A DNA stretch of 24,249 nt from Lachnospiraceae bacterium UBA7160 (GTDB lineage: Bacteria > Bacillota > Clostridia > Lachnospirales > Lachnospiraceae): positions 1-24,249 of the forward strand of contig DKWE01000024.1 in NCBI GenBank assembly GCA_002491565.1. The letters run 5' to 3'. The notes beneath the pieces are model-generated. The model searched no databases. It saw only the letters and a list, made by a program, of their open reading frames with translations, and was not told the DNA's origin. Shown piece by piece: positions 10,500 through 17,996 of this stretch. The translations under genes and the position numbers were made by a program. Each line of letters begins with the position of its first letter. Position 1 is the stretch's first letter.

Positions 10500-10541
10500 G
10501 GAACGGCAGGCTGGCCGGTCCGGCCGGGAAGTACCTAAAAT

Positions 10542-10599
10542 CCTGCTGGAACGCAGACCGGGATGAAGGCTATCGAACGATAACCGATAGCTGTTCCGG
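10542..10599. repeat. Intergenic repeat copy C with nested hairpin, between kinase and lipid kinase
   Basis: CCTGCTGGAACGCAG (10542-10556) and AGCTGTTCCGG (10589-10599) match the flanks of copies at 17811 and 22379. Here the middle differs and includes GCTATCG (10569-10575) / CGATAGC (10585-10591), which overlaps the stop codon of the minus-strand lipid kinase. GGAAC and GTTCC pair outside it. A compact GGCCGG/CCGGCC palindrome lies just upstream near 10514-10526. Confidence 0.5.
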
Positions 10600-11490
10600 G
10601 GCGGCTTCCACGGTGACACGCTCAAAAAAACCAAAGATTTCGCCGTCCGTATGGACGCAGAGGGATACATTTGCCTGAAGGACTGCTTTTTTGCAGGTCA
10701 GGATATGTATCCCTTTTTTTCCGACATGATTACCGGAAAAGGCGAGGGGAAGCACTTTGAGGATCTGCCTTCTGGACAGACCCTGAGCCAGACAGAGCTG
10801 GAATGTCTCCTCTTCAGGGGCGGCATCCGGCGTAAAATAGAATCCGCCGCCCTCATAGGGAAGGTTCATCACCGCCGCAAAGAAGGTTTCCTGGAACAGA
10901 AGAGGCTCCTGTTCGTCCAGGGAAAGGCGGATGGGATAGGATTTCAGAGAAAGCATAAGGCGCAGGGCGGTGACTAGATACACCAGCTTGCCAAGATGGA
11001 AGAAATTCAGCAGGTGCTTTAGTCTGGACTGGTAGGCGCCATTGCAGACGTCGGCGTCAAACCCCATTCCGGAACTGACCACAAAGGCGTGCGTCTGCTC
11101 TCCGGCATGGACCAGCCCAAGCTTGATGCGGGAAATTTCCCGGGGATTGAGGATGATGTCCAGCGCTTTGATGGGGTCTCTTTCCAGGGAAAGCCCCCGG
11201 ACAAAGTCATTTCCGGAGCCGGTAGGGATACAGCCGAGCGTCAGGTGATCCCAGCGGGTGAGACCGTCGACAAATTCATTGATGGAGCCGTCGCCTCCCA
11301 CGATCACAGCGGTGACGGGATTTGAAATGCGGGACAGGGAGGCAGCGAGCTGCCGTGCCTCCCCTCTTTTTGAGAGCAGTCGGGCCTTGTAAGACGTCCC
11401 GCGCCGGTTTAGCTCTTCCTCTAAGATTTTCCAGATCTTTTTGCCCCGGCCGCAGCCGGAGATGGGATTGACGATGAAATAGTACAGCAT
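10570..11490 (-). CDS. Diacylglycerol/sphingosine kinase-like lipid kinase (DAGK catalytic domain family)
   Basis: A 306-residue protein of the bacterial DgkB/YegS-like lipid kinase family (COG1597 type), which phosphorylates diacylglycerol or related lipids with ATP at the membrane face. The N-terminus has the NPISG motif (8-12), then GGDGS (65-69) and PTGSGNDF (89-96), the nucleotide- and substrate-binding loops of the family. The C-terminal half is the usual beta-rich domain, ending in VHTDGEIFG and APEQLSVIV. Length is typical. The frame is open up to 11631, but ATG 11490 begins directly with the conserved YYFIVNPISG strand and has AAAGAGG upstream. A canonical promoter lies 65 bases upstream. 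It converges on the kinase genes. The exact lipid substrate cannot be read from sequence. Confidence 0.9.
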   Translation of the reverse strand: MLYYFIVNPISGCGRGKKIWKILEEELNRRGTSYKARLLSKRGEARQLAASLSRISNPVTAVIVGGDGSINEFVDGLTRWDHLTLGCIPTGSGNDFVRGLSLERDPIKALDIILNPREISRIKLGLVHAGEQTHAFVVSSGMGFDADVCNGAYQSRLKHLLNFFHLGKLVYLVTALRLMLSLKSYPIRLSLDEQEPLLFQETFFAAVMNLPYEGGGFYFTPDAAPEEETFQLCLAQGLSRRQILKVLPLAFSGNHVGKKGIHILTCKKAVLQANVSLCVHTDGEIFGFFERVTVEAAPEQLSVIVR

Positions 11491-11554
11491 AGAGGCCTCT
11501 TTCTTGTTCCAGAATAGAGTTGGATACGACTCTTTTGTCCTTTGTTCTGCTGAT

Positions 11555-11583
11555 ATGATAGAAGTTCGGGTAAACTTTGTCAA
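11555..11583 (-). promoter_or_regulatory. Consensus sigma-A promoter for the lipid kinase
   Basis: On the minus strand, TTGACA (11583-11578), exactly 17 bases, then TATCAT (11560-11555). The perfect -35 and ideal spacing make this one of the best promoters in the window. Confidence 0.85.
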
Positions 11584-11687
11584 GAGCCATAAAGAGCTGG
11601 GCGATATTATGGAATTTGTTCCTGAAAGCAAAGAAGAGAGAGGAGGAGGTGCGGCGCTGTCAACTGGAAATGGGGTGAGAGAAGGAC

Positions 11688-11715
11688 TTGCCGGTTTGTA
11701 GAAAAGTGATATACT
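11688..11715 (+). promoter_or_regulatory. Probable promoter for the EamA gene
   Basis: TTGCCG (11688-11693), a 16-base spacer and TATACT (11710-11715). The start codon lies about 200 bases downstream. Confidence 0.55.
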
Positions 11716-11915
11716 ACTGGCAGGAAGGCCCGGCTTCTATGGTCGATCGGGGAATTGCCTGGATTTGGCAGCACCTGGAAACGGTGAAGAGATCATTCGT
11801 GCAGTTTGCTGGTCTGAATCTGCACAAGATTGTGTTGGATCAGTTAGCGTAATTAGGGGCGAGGGCTTCCTGTATCCGGTGGAGATGTTTTCTGTAAGAA
11901 AGAAGGAATGCGTAG

Positions 11916-12329
11916 ATGTGGTTTGTATTTGCACTTTTATCAGCCGTGTTTGCAGCGCTGACCTCGATTCTGGCCAAGACAGGAATTGAGGGGGTCAATT
12001 CGAATTTAGCGACGGCTATCCGGACGGTAGTAGTCGTCGTGATGGCATGGGGGATGGTATTCCTGACCCACGGGCAGGGCGGTCTGGCGGCGATCAGCAG
12101 AAAGAGCTGGATTTTCCTGATTCTTTCCGGGCTGGCAACCGGAGCCTCCTGGCTCTGCTACTACCGGGCGCTGCAGCTCGGGACCGTATCGCAGGTGGTG
12201 CCTGTGGATAAGCTGAGCGTCGTGATTACCTTGATTCTGGCAGTTGTGTTTCTGCACGAGCAGGTCTCTGTAAAGTCTGTCATTGGCTGTATCCTGATTG
12301 CGTCAGGAACCCTGTGCATGGTACTGTGA
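11916..12329 (+). CDS. Single-unit EamA-family membrane protein
   Basis: A 137-residue, strongly hydrophobic protein with about five membrane helices (roughly 1-20, 31-50, 62-84, 89-112 and 116-136). It corresponds to one EamA unit; full-length drug/metabolite transporters have two units and ten helices. Single-unit proteins of about 140 residues are a recognised EamA subgroup (COG2510 type) and probably dimerise. The segment LTSILAKTGIEGVNSNLATAIRT and the final helix VKSVIGCILIASGTLCMVL are typical. The ATG has AAGGA upstream. A strong terminator follows, so the gene is a single transcription unit separate from rhaB. Substrate is unknown. Confidence 0.85.
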   Translation: MWFVFALLSAVFAALTSILAKTGIEGVNSNLATAIRTVVVVVMAWGMVFLTHGQGGLAAISRKSWIFLILSGLATGASWLCYYRALQLGTVSQVVPVDKLSVVITLILAVVFLHEQVSVKSVIGCILIASGTLCMVL

Positions 12330-12363
12330 GGGAGAAAAAGAAAATAAGGACAGTTTTTTGATT

Positions 12364-12395
12364 AAACAGGAACCTTATCACAGGCTCCTGTTTTT
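12364..12395 (+). terminator. Rho-independent terminator after the EamA gene
   Basis: AAACAGGA (12364-12371) pairs with TCCTGTTT (12386-12393), with inner CCT/AGG pairing, and continues into T bases. The arms begin in A and end in T, so it may act in both directions. It overlaps the candidate rhaB promoter. Confidence 0.8.
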
Positions 12396-12403
12396 GCTAT
12401 AGT
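12375..12403 (+). promoter_or_regulatory. Candidate rhaB promoter overlapping the terminator
   Basis: TTATCA (12375-12380), 17 bases and TATAGT (12398-12403), with an extended -10 TG at 12395-12396. A short inverted repeat GCTAT/ATAGC covers the -10 and start region (12396-12409) and could be an operator. The -35 is only a partial match. Confidence 0.45.
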
Positions 12404-12451
12404 CATAGCAGAGCAGGGGAAAGACTTCGGAAAAGATAAGGAGGGATGCGT

Positions 12452-13855
12452 GTGAATACGTATTATCTTGCCATTGATATCGGCGCTTCCAGCGGAAGGC
12501 ATATGCTGTCCTGGATTGAGGATGGGAAGATCCGTCTGGAAGAAATCTATCGCTTTGCGAATGGAATGACGGAAAAAAACGGCCATCTGTGCTGGAATGT
12601 GGAGCGGCTGTTTGAAGAGATTCTGAACGGTATGGCAGAATGCCGGAAGATCGGGAAAATTCCGGTCAGTATGGGAATTGATACCTGGGCGGTCGATTTT
12701 GTTCTGCTGGACGGGGAAGGAAAGCGGCTTGGCGATGCCGTGGGCTACCGTGACCACCGGACGGAGGGGATGGATGCTGAAGTCAGCCAGGTCATCCGTC
12801 CGGAAGCGCTCTATCAGAGGACGGGGATCCAGAAGCAGATTTTCAATACCATCTATCAGCTGATGGCAGTGAAGAAGCAGACACCGGAATGGATGGAGCA
12901 GGCGGAGACTCTGCTGCTGATACCGGATTATTTTAATTATCTGCTGACGGGAGTGAAAAAGACCGAATACACCAATGCCACGACGACACAGCTTGTGAAT
13001 CCGGAAACGTTTGACTGGGATCGGGAGCTGATCGAAAGGCTGGGCTATAAAATGTCCCTGTTTACGCCCATCACGATGGCGGGGACGACGGTTGGCTGTC
13101 TGTCCGAACCGATTCAGGAACGAGTCGGATTCAATCTGGAGGTGATCCAGACGGCTTCCCATGATACAGCCTCCGCGGTACTGTCGGTGCCGGCGAAGGA
13201 GAAAGAGTTCCTCTATATCAGCTCCGGGACCTGGTCTTTGATGGGAGTGGAGCAGATGCATGCGGATTGCTCCGATGCTGCCCGGCTGGCGAATCTGACG
13301 AATGAGGGCGGATACGGGCATCGTTATCGTTTCCTGAAAAACATTATGGGGCTCTGGATGATTCAGTCTGTGCGCCATGAACTGGAGGACCGGTATTCCT
13401 TTGCAGAGCTGTGCAGTATGGCGGAGGAGTGCAGAGATTTCCCGTCAAGGGTGGATGTAAATGACACCCGGTTCCTGTCGCCGGAGTGTATGACTGCAGC
13501 GATCCAGGCGTACTGCCAGGAGACCGGGCAGGAAATTCCGGAAACACCGGGAGAGCTTTCGACTGTCATCTATCAAAGTCTTGCCGGGAGCTATGGAAAG
13601 ACGGTGAAGGAGATCGAGGAAGTGACAGGAAAGAGTTACCGTGCCATCCACATCGTTGGAGGCGGAGCGAACGCCGGGTATCTGAACCAGCTGACCGCGA
13701 AAGCCACCCAAAAGACGGTGTACAGCGGCCCGACGGAAGCGACGGCAATCGGAAATATTGCTGTTCAGATGCTGAAGCGACAGCAATTTGGAAGCGTGGA
13801 AGAGGCGAGAAGCGTGATCTACGATTCCTTCGAGGTTCATTGTGTAGAGCCATAA
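12452..13855 (+). CDS. rhaB: Rhamnulokinase
   Basis: A 467-residue FGGY-family sugar kinase that phosphorylates L-rhamnulose to L-rhamnulose-1-phosphate in the cytoplasm. It opens with the phosphate-1 motif IDIGASSGR (8-16), has GIDTWAVDF typical of RhaB, and D238 in SHDTASAV corresponds to the catalytic Asp of E. coli RhaB. The adenosine motif GGGANAGYLNQL is near the C-terminus. The GTG at 12452 is chosen because AAGGAGG (12438-12444) is seven bases away; the in-frame ATG at 12446 is too close to it. rhaD follows 159 bases downstream in the same direction, then the isomerase, so a rhamnose operon is likely. Length is close to the E. coli and B. subtilis homologues. Fuculose kinase activity is an unlikely alternative given the adjacent rhaD. 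Confidence 0.93.
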   Translation: MNTYYLAIDIGASSGRHMLSWIEDGKIRLEEIYRFANGMTEKNGHLCWNVERLFEEILNGMAECRKIGKIPVSMGIDTWAVDFVLLDGEGKRLGDAVGYRDHRTEGMDAEVSQVIRPEALYQRTGIQKQIFNTIYQLMAVKKQTPEWMEQAETLLLIPDYFNYLLTGVKKTEYTNATTTQLVNPETFDWDRELIERLGYKMSLFTPITMAGTTVGCLSEPIQERVGFNLEVIQTASHDTASAVLSVPAKEKEFLYISSGTWSLMGVEQMHADCSDAARLANLTNEGGYGHRYRFLKNIMGLWMIQSVRHELEDRYSFAELCSMAEECRDFPSRVDVNDTRFLSPECMTAAIQAYCQETGQEIPETPGELSTVIYQSLAGSYGKTVKEIEEVTGKSYRAIHIVGGGANAGYLNQLTAKATQKTVYSGPTEATAIGNIAVQMLKRQQFGSVEEARSVIYDSFEVHCVEP

Positions 13856-14014
13856 GGTATTCCACTTTGCGTGATATTTCTGCCAAATTCAGTTGACGTA
13901 GTAAGAGTGAAGGATGCTGGTAAACGAAAGGACATGGTACGGCCCGTTTGGTTCCGGTATCATGGTATTGTGTGTGGAGTCATAGGACAGAAAAGAATAC
14001 AGGAGGAAAAGAAC

Positions 14015-14842
14015 ATGAGCATTTTAGATGCAAAATTTGTACAGGGCTTTATTCGTATGTGTAATGACGGCTGGGAGCAGGGCTGGCACGAGCGGAACGG
14101 CGGCAATCTCTCCTATCGGATGAAGCCGGAAGAGGCAGAAGAGGTGAAGGAATACCTGACTGCAGGCGGGGAGTGGAAACCGATCGGAACCAGCGTGCCT
14201 GGCCTGGCCGGAGAGTATTTTATGGTGACAGGAAGCGGGAAATATTTTCGGAATGTCATTCTGGACCCGGCAGACAGTACCTGTATCATTGAGCTGGACG
14301 AGAAAGGGGAGAATTACCGGATCCTCTGGGGCCTGGTAAACGGCGGAAGACCGACCAGTGAGCTGCCCAGCCATCTGATGAACCATGAAGTAAAAAAGGC
14401 AGCGTCCGGCGGAAAGCACCGGGTCATCTATCATGCGCATACAACGAATGTGATTGCACTGACCTTTGTGCTGCCGCTTGAGGATGAGGTATTTACCAGA
14501 GAGCTCTGGGAGATGGCAACGGAGTGTCCTGTGGTATTTCCATCTGGAATCGGCGTTGTGGGCTGGATGGTTCCGGGCGGAAGAGAGATCGCGGTGGCGA
14601 CCAGCGAACTGATGAAGCAGTATGATGTGGCGATCTGGGCGCATCATGGAATGTTCTGTTCCGGGGAGGATTTTGACCTGACTTTCGGCCTGATGCACAC
14701 CGTAGAAAAATCTGCGGAGATTCTTGTAAAGACATTATCGATGCGGCCGGACAAGCGGCAGACCATCACCCCGCAGAACTTCCGGGACCTGGCTGTGGAT
14801 TTCCATGTGACGCTGCCGGAAAAATTTTTATATGAGAAATAG
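14015..14842 (+). CDS. rhaD: L-rhamnulose-1-phosphate aldolase
   Basis: A 275-residue class II aldolase of the AraD/FucA/RhaD family, almost exactly the length of E. coli RhaD (274). It cleaves rhamnulose-1-phosphate to dihydroxyacetone phosphate and L-lactaldehyde using zinc. H140 and H142 in YHAHTTN and the HHG near 210-212 are the expected zinc ligands. RNGGNLSYR and TGSGKYFRN are the phosphate/substrate region. The frame is open from 13871, but ATG 14015 follows AGGAGG and starts at the conserved N-terminus. The 159-base gap after rhaB contains no clear terminator or promoter. The isomerase gene begins 12 bases after the stop. Confidence 0.94.
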   Translation: MSILDAKFVQGFIRMCNDGWEQGWHERNGGNLSYRMKPEEAEEVKEYLTAGGEWKPIGTSVPGLAGEYFMVTGSGKYFRNVILDPADSTCIIELDEKGENYRILWGLVNGGRPTSELPSHLMNHEVKKAASGGKHRVIYHAHTTNVIALTFVLPLEDEVFTRELWEMATECPVVFPSGIGVVGWMVPGGREIAVATSELMKQYDVAIWAHHGMFCSGEDFDLTFGLMHTVEKSAEILVKTLSMRPDKRQTITPQNFRDLAVDFHVTLPEKFLYEK

Positions 14843-14854
14843 GAGGAGGGTATT

Positions 14855-16273
14855 ATGTTAGTTGAGACAAAAGCGAGAGTAGGTGTTTTTTCCATCGCAT
14901 TGGGAGCGTATCTGCCCCAGTTCCCGCAGCTTGTGCCGGAATTTGAAAGCCAGTATGAGGCGTTTAAAAAGACTCTGCCGGATACGGTTGAGATCATCGA
15001 CGGCGGTATGGTAACGACGAAGGAGCAGTCCCAGGCCGCGGGAGATAAATTCCGGGCGGCAGATGTGGATCTGGTATTTCTGCAGCTGCTCACCTATGCC
15101 ACTTCCTATAACATGCTCCCGGCAGTGAAGGATCTGGATGTCCCGGTCGTTCTCGTCAATGTTCAGAAACGGAAGGCGCTGGACTACGATCACACAGATA
15201 TCGCGTCATGGCTTGGCGAAGGGTATGCCTGCGGCGCGGTCGGAGAGATGGTGGCGGATCTGGAGCGGTATGGCAAGCGGCATGCGGTGATCACCGGAGT
15301 TGTAGAAGGTGGAGATCCGGCTGTACAGGCGGAGATCGAGGACTGGTGCCGGGCTGCCCAGACGAGAAGAAGATTCCGCGATACGAACATTGCACAGATC
15401 GGAAGGCCGTATCCGGGCATGATGGATCTGTATATTGATGAGTCCAACCTGTACAGAAGGATGCATTTGTATACAAAGCAGTTTGACTGGGAAAAAATGT
15501 GGGTCATCGCAGACAACATTACGGATGAAGAGGCGATTCGCAGTAAGGCGCAGGAAATTCTGGATACCTTTGAGATCGAGGGCGGCGGAACCATCGAGAA
15601 GGTATGGGAGATGGCAAAGTATGTGGTCGCTTTTGAAAAGTGGTGCGAGGACGAAAAGCTGGGGCTGATTGCTTCGCACTATGACGGGTTTGCGAAGGGG
15701 CAGGCGGGTGTCCTGGACAGTATGCTGATCCCGGCATTCTCCATGCTGATCAAGCAAGGGGTAGCCTGCGCGGTCGAGGGGGACATGAAGGTTGCCATGG
15801 CAATGAGTATTCTGAAGACTATTTCTGGAACCGGGCAGCTTGCAGAGATGTATTCCATCGACTTCAATGATGACATTGCCATCATCGGGCATAGCGGTTC
15901 CGGCGACGCGGATATCTCCGACCGGAAGCCGACGATGAAGATCGTGGAGGTGTTCCACGGAAAGACCGGCGGCGGGTATCTGACGCAGTTTTATCCGTAT
16001 ACCGGTCCGGTTACGTATCTTGCGATCACGCAGGACGGAGACGGGCATTTTAAGTTCATTGCGGCGGAGGGTGTGAACGAGGAGGGCAAGATCCTTTCCT
16101 TTGGAGATACCAATATGAGAACCCGTTTCACCTGTGGAGCGAGGGAGTTTGTGAACCGCTGGAGCGAGTGCGGCCCGACCCATCACTTTGTGGCAGCTAC
16201 AGGCCGGCACATTGATACGATCCGGAAGGTGGCAAAGATCTTCAACGTACCGGTAGAAATCGTTACAAGATAG
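14855..16273 (+). CDS. AraA/FucI-superfamily sugar isomerase, probable L-rhamnose isomerase by context
   Basis: A 472-residue protein of the L-arabinose/L-fucose isomerase superfamily. Comparing with E. coli AraA, the four Mn-binding/catalytic positions are present: E308 (VEGD), E331 (LAEMYSIDF), H346 (IIGHSGSGD) and H443 (GPTHHF), so it should be an active aldose-ketose isomerase. It is unlike RhaA or RhaI, which have a TIM-barrel xylose-isomerase-type fold. Its position directly after rhaB and rhaD (12-base gap, GGAGGAGGG ribosome site), with a rhamnosidase nearby, argues that L-rhamnose is the physiological substrate. Alternatives are L-fucose or L-arabinose, but no cognate kinases for those sugars are here. 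Family is confident; substrate is inferred. It is convergent with the MATE gene across 68 bases. Confidence 0.85.
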   Translation: MLVETKARVGVFSIALGAYLPQFPQLVPEFESQYEAFKKTLPDTVEIIDGGMVTTKEQSQAAGDKFRAADVDLVFLQLLTYATSYNMLPAVKDLDVPVVLVNVQKRKALDYDHTDIASWLGEGYACGAVGEMVADLERYGKRHAVITGVVEGGDPAVQAEIEDWCRAAQTRRRFRDTNIAQIGRPYPGMMDLYIDESNLYRRMHLYTKQFDWEKMWVIADNITDEEAIRSKAQEILDTFEIEGGGTIEKVWEMAKYVVAFEKWCEDEKLGLIASHYDGFAKGQAGVLDSMLIPAFSMLIKQGVACAVEGDMKVAMAMSILKTISGTGQLAEMYSIDFNDDIAIIGHSGSGDADISDRKPTMKIVEVFHGKTGGGYLTQFYPYTGPVTYLAITQDGDGHFKFIAAEGVNEEGKILSFGDTNMRTRFTCGAREFVNRWSECGPTHHFVAATGRHIDTIRKVAKIFNVPVEIVTR

Positions 16274-16341
16274 CATTGTTCCACAGCTGCGGCTCAGCCC
16301 TCCAGTCGGAACGTACCTTTCGCCTGGCGGTTTGAATCCCC

Positions 16342-17661
16342 TTACAGTTTCCGGTATTCCCGGAAAAAGTAGAGGTTGGCAGCGATTGCGGTAAAGGTCC
16401 AGGCACAGAGGTACAGCAGATATAGGGATGTAATCGTGTGGAAGTACGCGAACACGGTATAGATCCAGAGAATCCGGAATACGACGCTTCCCATGATCAC
16501 AATTACAGTGGGGACGACAGCCTTTCCAAGACCGCGCGCACCTGCGGTTGCGTTGTCCATAAAAGCGGAAACGCAGTAGGACAGGGACATAATGGTAATG
16601 CGGGCAAGTCCGGCATTTGCCACGTCCGGATCACTGGTAAACAGCAGCAGGAACATATCGCGGAAAAAGAAAATCAACAGTCCGAGGATCAGGCCGGTTC
16701 CGAAGGAATACAGGGTTGTAATGCCGTAGACCTTCCGGATCCGGTCTTTTTTACCAGCTCCCAGATTTTGCGCAATGAAGCTGGTGCAGGCAGTATAAAA
16801 GGCTGCCATCATGTCATAGACGATGGAATCCGCATTTGCGGCGGCTGAATTTCCTTCGACGGTGACATGGTCAAAGGAATTGACCGCGGTCTGGACGAAG
16901 AGATTCGCGACCGCAAACAGGGAATACTGTACCGCAGAGGGAATGCCAATCGCAAGCAACCGGCGGAGGATCATGCCGTCCGGGCGAAAGCCTGCGAATT
17001 CCAGACGGAAATGGTCGCGGCTCCCAAGCAGCGCGCGCAGGACCAGAATGGCAGACACGTACTGAGAGAGAGCGCTCGCCAGCGCGACACCCATTGCGCC
17101 GAGGTGAAATATAATCACGAAGATCAGATTCAGTATGACGTTCAGCACACCGGAGATGGCCAGGTAGAGCAGCGGCTTTTTTGTGTCCCCGGCAGCGCTC
17201 AGGATTCCATTGCCGTAGTTGTACAGTGCCAGAGCGGGGGAGCCGAGCAGGTAGATCCGGAAATACAGCAGCGCGTCTGCCATCAGCTCGTCCTTGGTAT
17301 TCATCAGGCGCAGGATCGGACCGGAGAGCAGCTCACCGGCAATCAGGACCAGTAATCCGGTGCCAAGGCAGACAAAGAAGGCATTCTGGATGCAGCGCTT
17401 CTCTCGCTCCCTTTGGTGTGCGCCGATAAACAGAGCGGTCAGCGCATTTGCGCCGCTCGCCATTCCGATCAGGATCCCGGTGGTAAGGCTGATCAGGATG
17501 CTGGTCGATCCTACTGCACCCAGAGCGATTGGACCAGCGAATTTCCCCGCCACCGCAACGTCAGACAAATTGAAAAAAATCTGAAGCAGATTTGAAAACA
17601 TTAAAGGTACGCTGAAGCGGAAGATGTTTTTCCACAGCGAACCGGTACACATATCCATCAT
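16342..17661 (-). CDS. MATE-family efflux protein
   Basis: A 439-residue integral membrane protein with about 12 predicted helices in two homologous halves. It starts with the typical Clostridia MATE N-terminus (CTGSLWKNIFRFSVPLMFSNLLQIFFN). MATE proteins export cationic drugs, toxins or metabolites using a Na+ or H+ gradient. The frame is open to 17781, but ATG 17661 is preferred because GGGAGGA lies upstream and a sigma-A promoter at 17739-17711 would start transcripts inside the longer form. It faces the isomerase gene convergently and shares an upstream region with the rhamnosidase gene, including a shared half-site. A role in removing a rhamnoside aglycone is possible but speculative. 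Substrate is unknown. Confidence 0.9.
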   Translation of the reverse strand: MMDMCTGSLWKNIFRFSVPLMFSNLLQIFFNLSDVAVAGKFAGPIALGAVGSTSILISLTTGILIGMASGANALTALFIGAHQREREKRCIQNAFFVCLGTGLLVLIAGELLSGPILRLMNTKDELMADALLYFRIYLLGSPALALYNYGNGILSAAGDTKKPLLYLAISGVLNVILNLIFVIIFHLGAMGVALASALSQYVSAILVLRALLGSRDHFRLEFAGFRPDGMILRRLLAIGIPSAVQYSLFAVANLFVQTAVNSFDHVTVEGNSAAANADSIVYDMMAAFYTACTSFIAQNLGAGKKDRIRKVYGITTLYSFGTGLILGLLIFFFRDMFLLLFTSDPDVANAGLARITIMSLSYCVSAFMDNATAGARGLGKAVVPTVIVIMGSVVFRILWIYTVFAYFHTITSLYLLYLCAWTFTAIAANLYFFREYRKL

Positions 17662-17710
17662 AGTTATACAGTTCCTCCCGGGGATTGCTCCCTTTTTTGA
17701 AATCCCGCTT

Positions 17711-17739
17711 ATTATAGTACCGGGAACTGGTGTTGTAAA
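17711..17739 (-). promoter_or_regulatory. Sigma-A promoter for the MATE gene
   Basis: On the minus strand, TTTACA (17739-17734), 17 bases and a perfect TATAAT (17716-17711). The -35 lies inside TTGTAAAGACTC (17733-17744), an 11/12 match to a sequence at the rhamnosidase operator. Confidence 0.8.
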
Positions 17740-17804
17740 GACTCGGTTTCGACAGTTGTCGGGCAGCCTGTGCGGATGCACAGCCTACTCAGACAATGTC
17801 GGTT

Positions 17805-17850
17805 AAAATTCCTGCTGGAACACAGGATTTTTACAGCTGCTCCGACCTCT
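17805..17850. repeat. Intergenic repeat copy A with terminator-like hairpin
   Basis: AAAATTCCTG (17805-17814) pairs with CAGGATTTTT (17823-17832) with one mismatch over an 8-base loop, giving T runs on both strands. The unit continues into AGCTGCTCCGACCTCT and matches the sequence at 22379-22417. It lies upstream of the MATE promoter, so it could insulate the two divergent genes or be a dispersed repeat. A further hairpin CTGTGC/GCACAG lies just left, near 17769-17784. Confidence 0.55.
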
Positions 17851-17854
17851 GGAA

Positions 17855-17879
17855 GCTTGTAAAGTCTCACTTTACGAGC
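17855..17879. promoter_or_regulatory. 25-bp operator-like inverted repeat at the rhamnosidase promoter
   Basis: Arms GCTTGTAAAG (17855-17864) and CTTTACGAGC (17870-17879) are complementary at 9 of 10 positions around TCTCA. The right arm overlaps the -35 of the rhamnosidase promoter, as expected for a repressor or activator site. The binding protein is not identified. Confidence 0.6.
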
Positions 17880-17900
17880 ATGCCTCCCTGGGGCTATACT
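17871..17900 (+). promoter_or_regulatory. Sigma-A promoter for the GH78 rhamnosidase
   Basis: TTTACG (17871-17876), an 18-base spacer and TATACT (17895-17900), about 97 bases upstream of the start codon. The -35 is covered by the palindrome at 17855-17879. Confidence 0.65.
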
Positions 17901-17996
17901 TCTCTGTGTAGTGATACCGTGAATTGTAATATAGGAAAGGTCTGGGAGCAGAGGGGAAAGAATTAGGGCTGGACATGCAGGAAGGAGTAGAAGAAT

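Larger units (their letters stand above)
11491..11915. other. 425-bp divergent intergenic region, lipid kinase / EamA
   Basis: It holds two divergent promoters (11583-11555 minus, 11688-11715 plus) and a purine-rich stretch around 11630-11650. The predicted untranslated leader of the EamA gene is about 195 bases. I found no recognisable riboswitch or gene in that leader. Confidence 0.5.
17662..17996. other. 335-bp divergent control region, MATE / GH78
   Basis: It contains the two divergent sigma-A promoters, the 25-bp operator-like palindrome, a related half-site at 17733-17744, hairpin CTGTGC/GCACAG near 17769-17784 and repeat copy A. No gene is seen. Confidence 0.6.

Noticed and set aside
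9366..10670. Long minus-strand open frame opposite the second kinase
   Set aside because: Shadow of the HATPase/receiver coding sequence with no family resemblance.
12362..13378. Minus-strand open frame opposite rhaB
   Set aside because: Low-plausibility composition and fully overlapped by a confident rhamnulokinase.
15206..16276. Minus-strand open frame opposite the isomerase
   Set aside because: Antisense shadow; the plus strand carries conserved catalytic residues.
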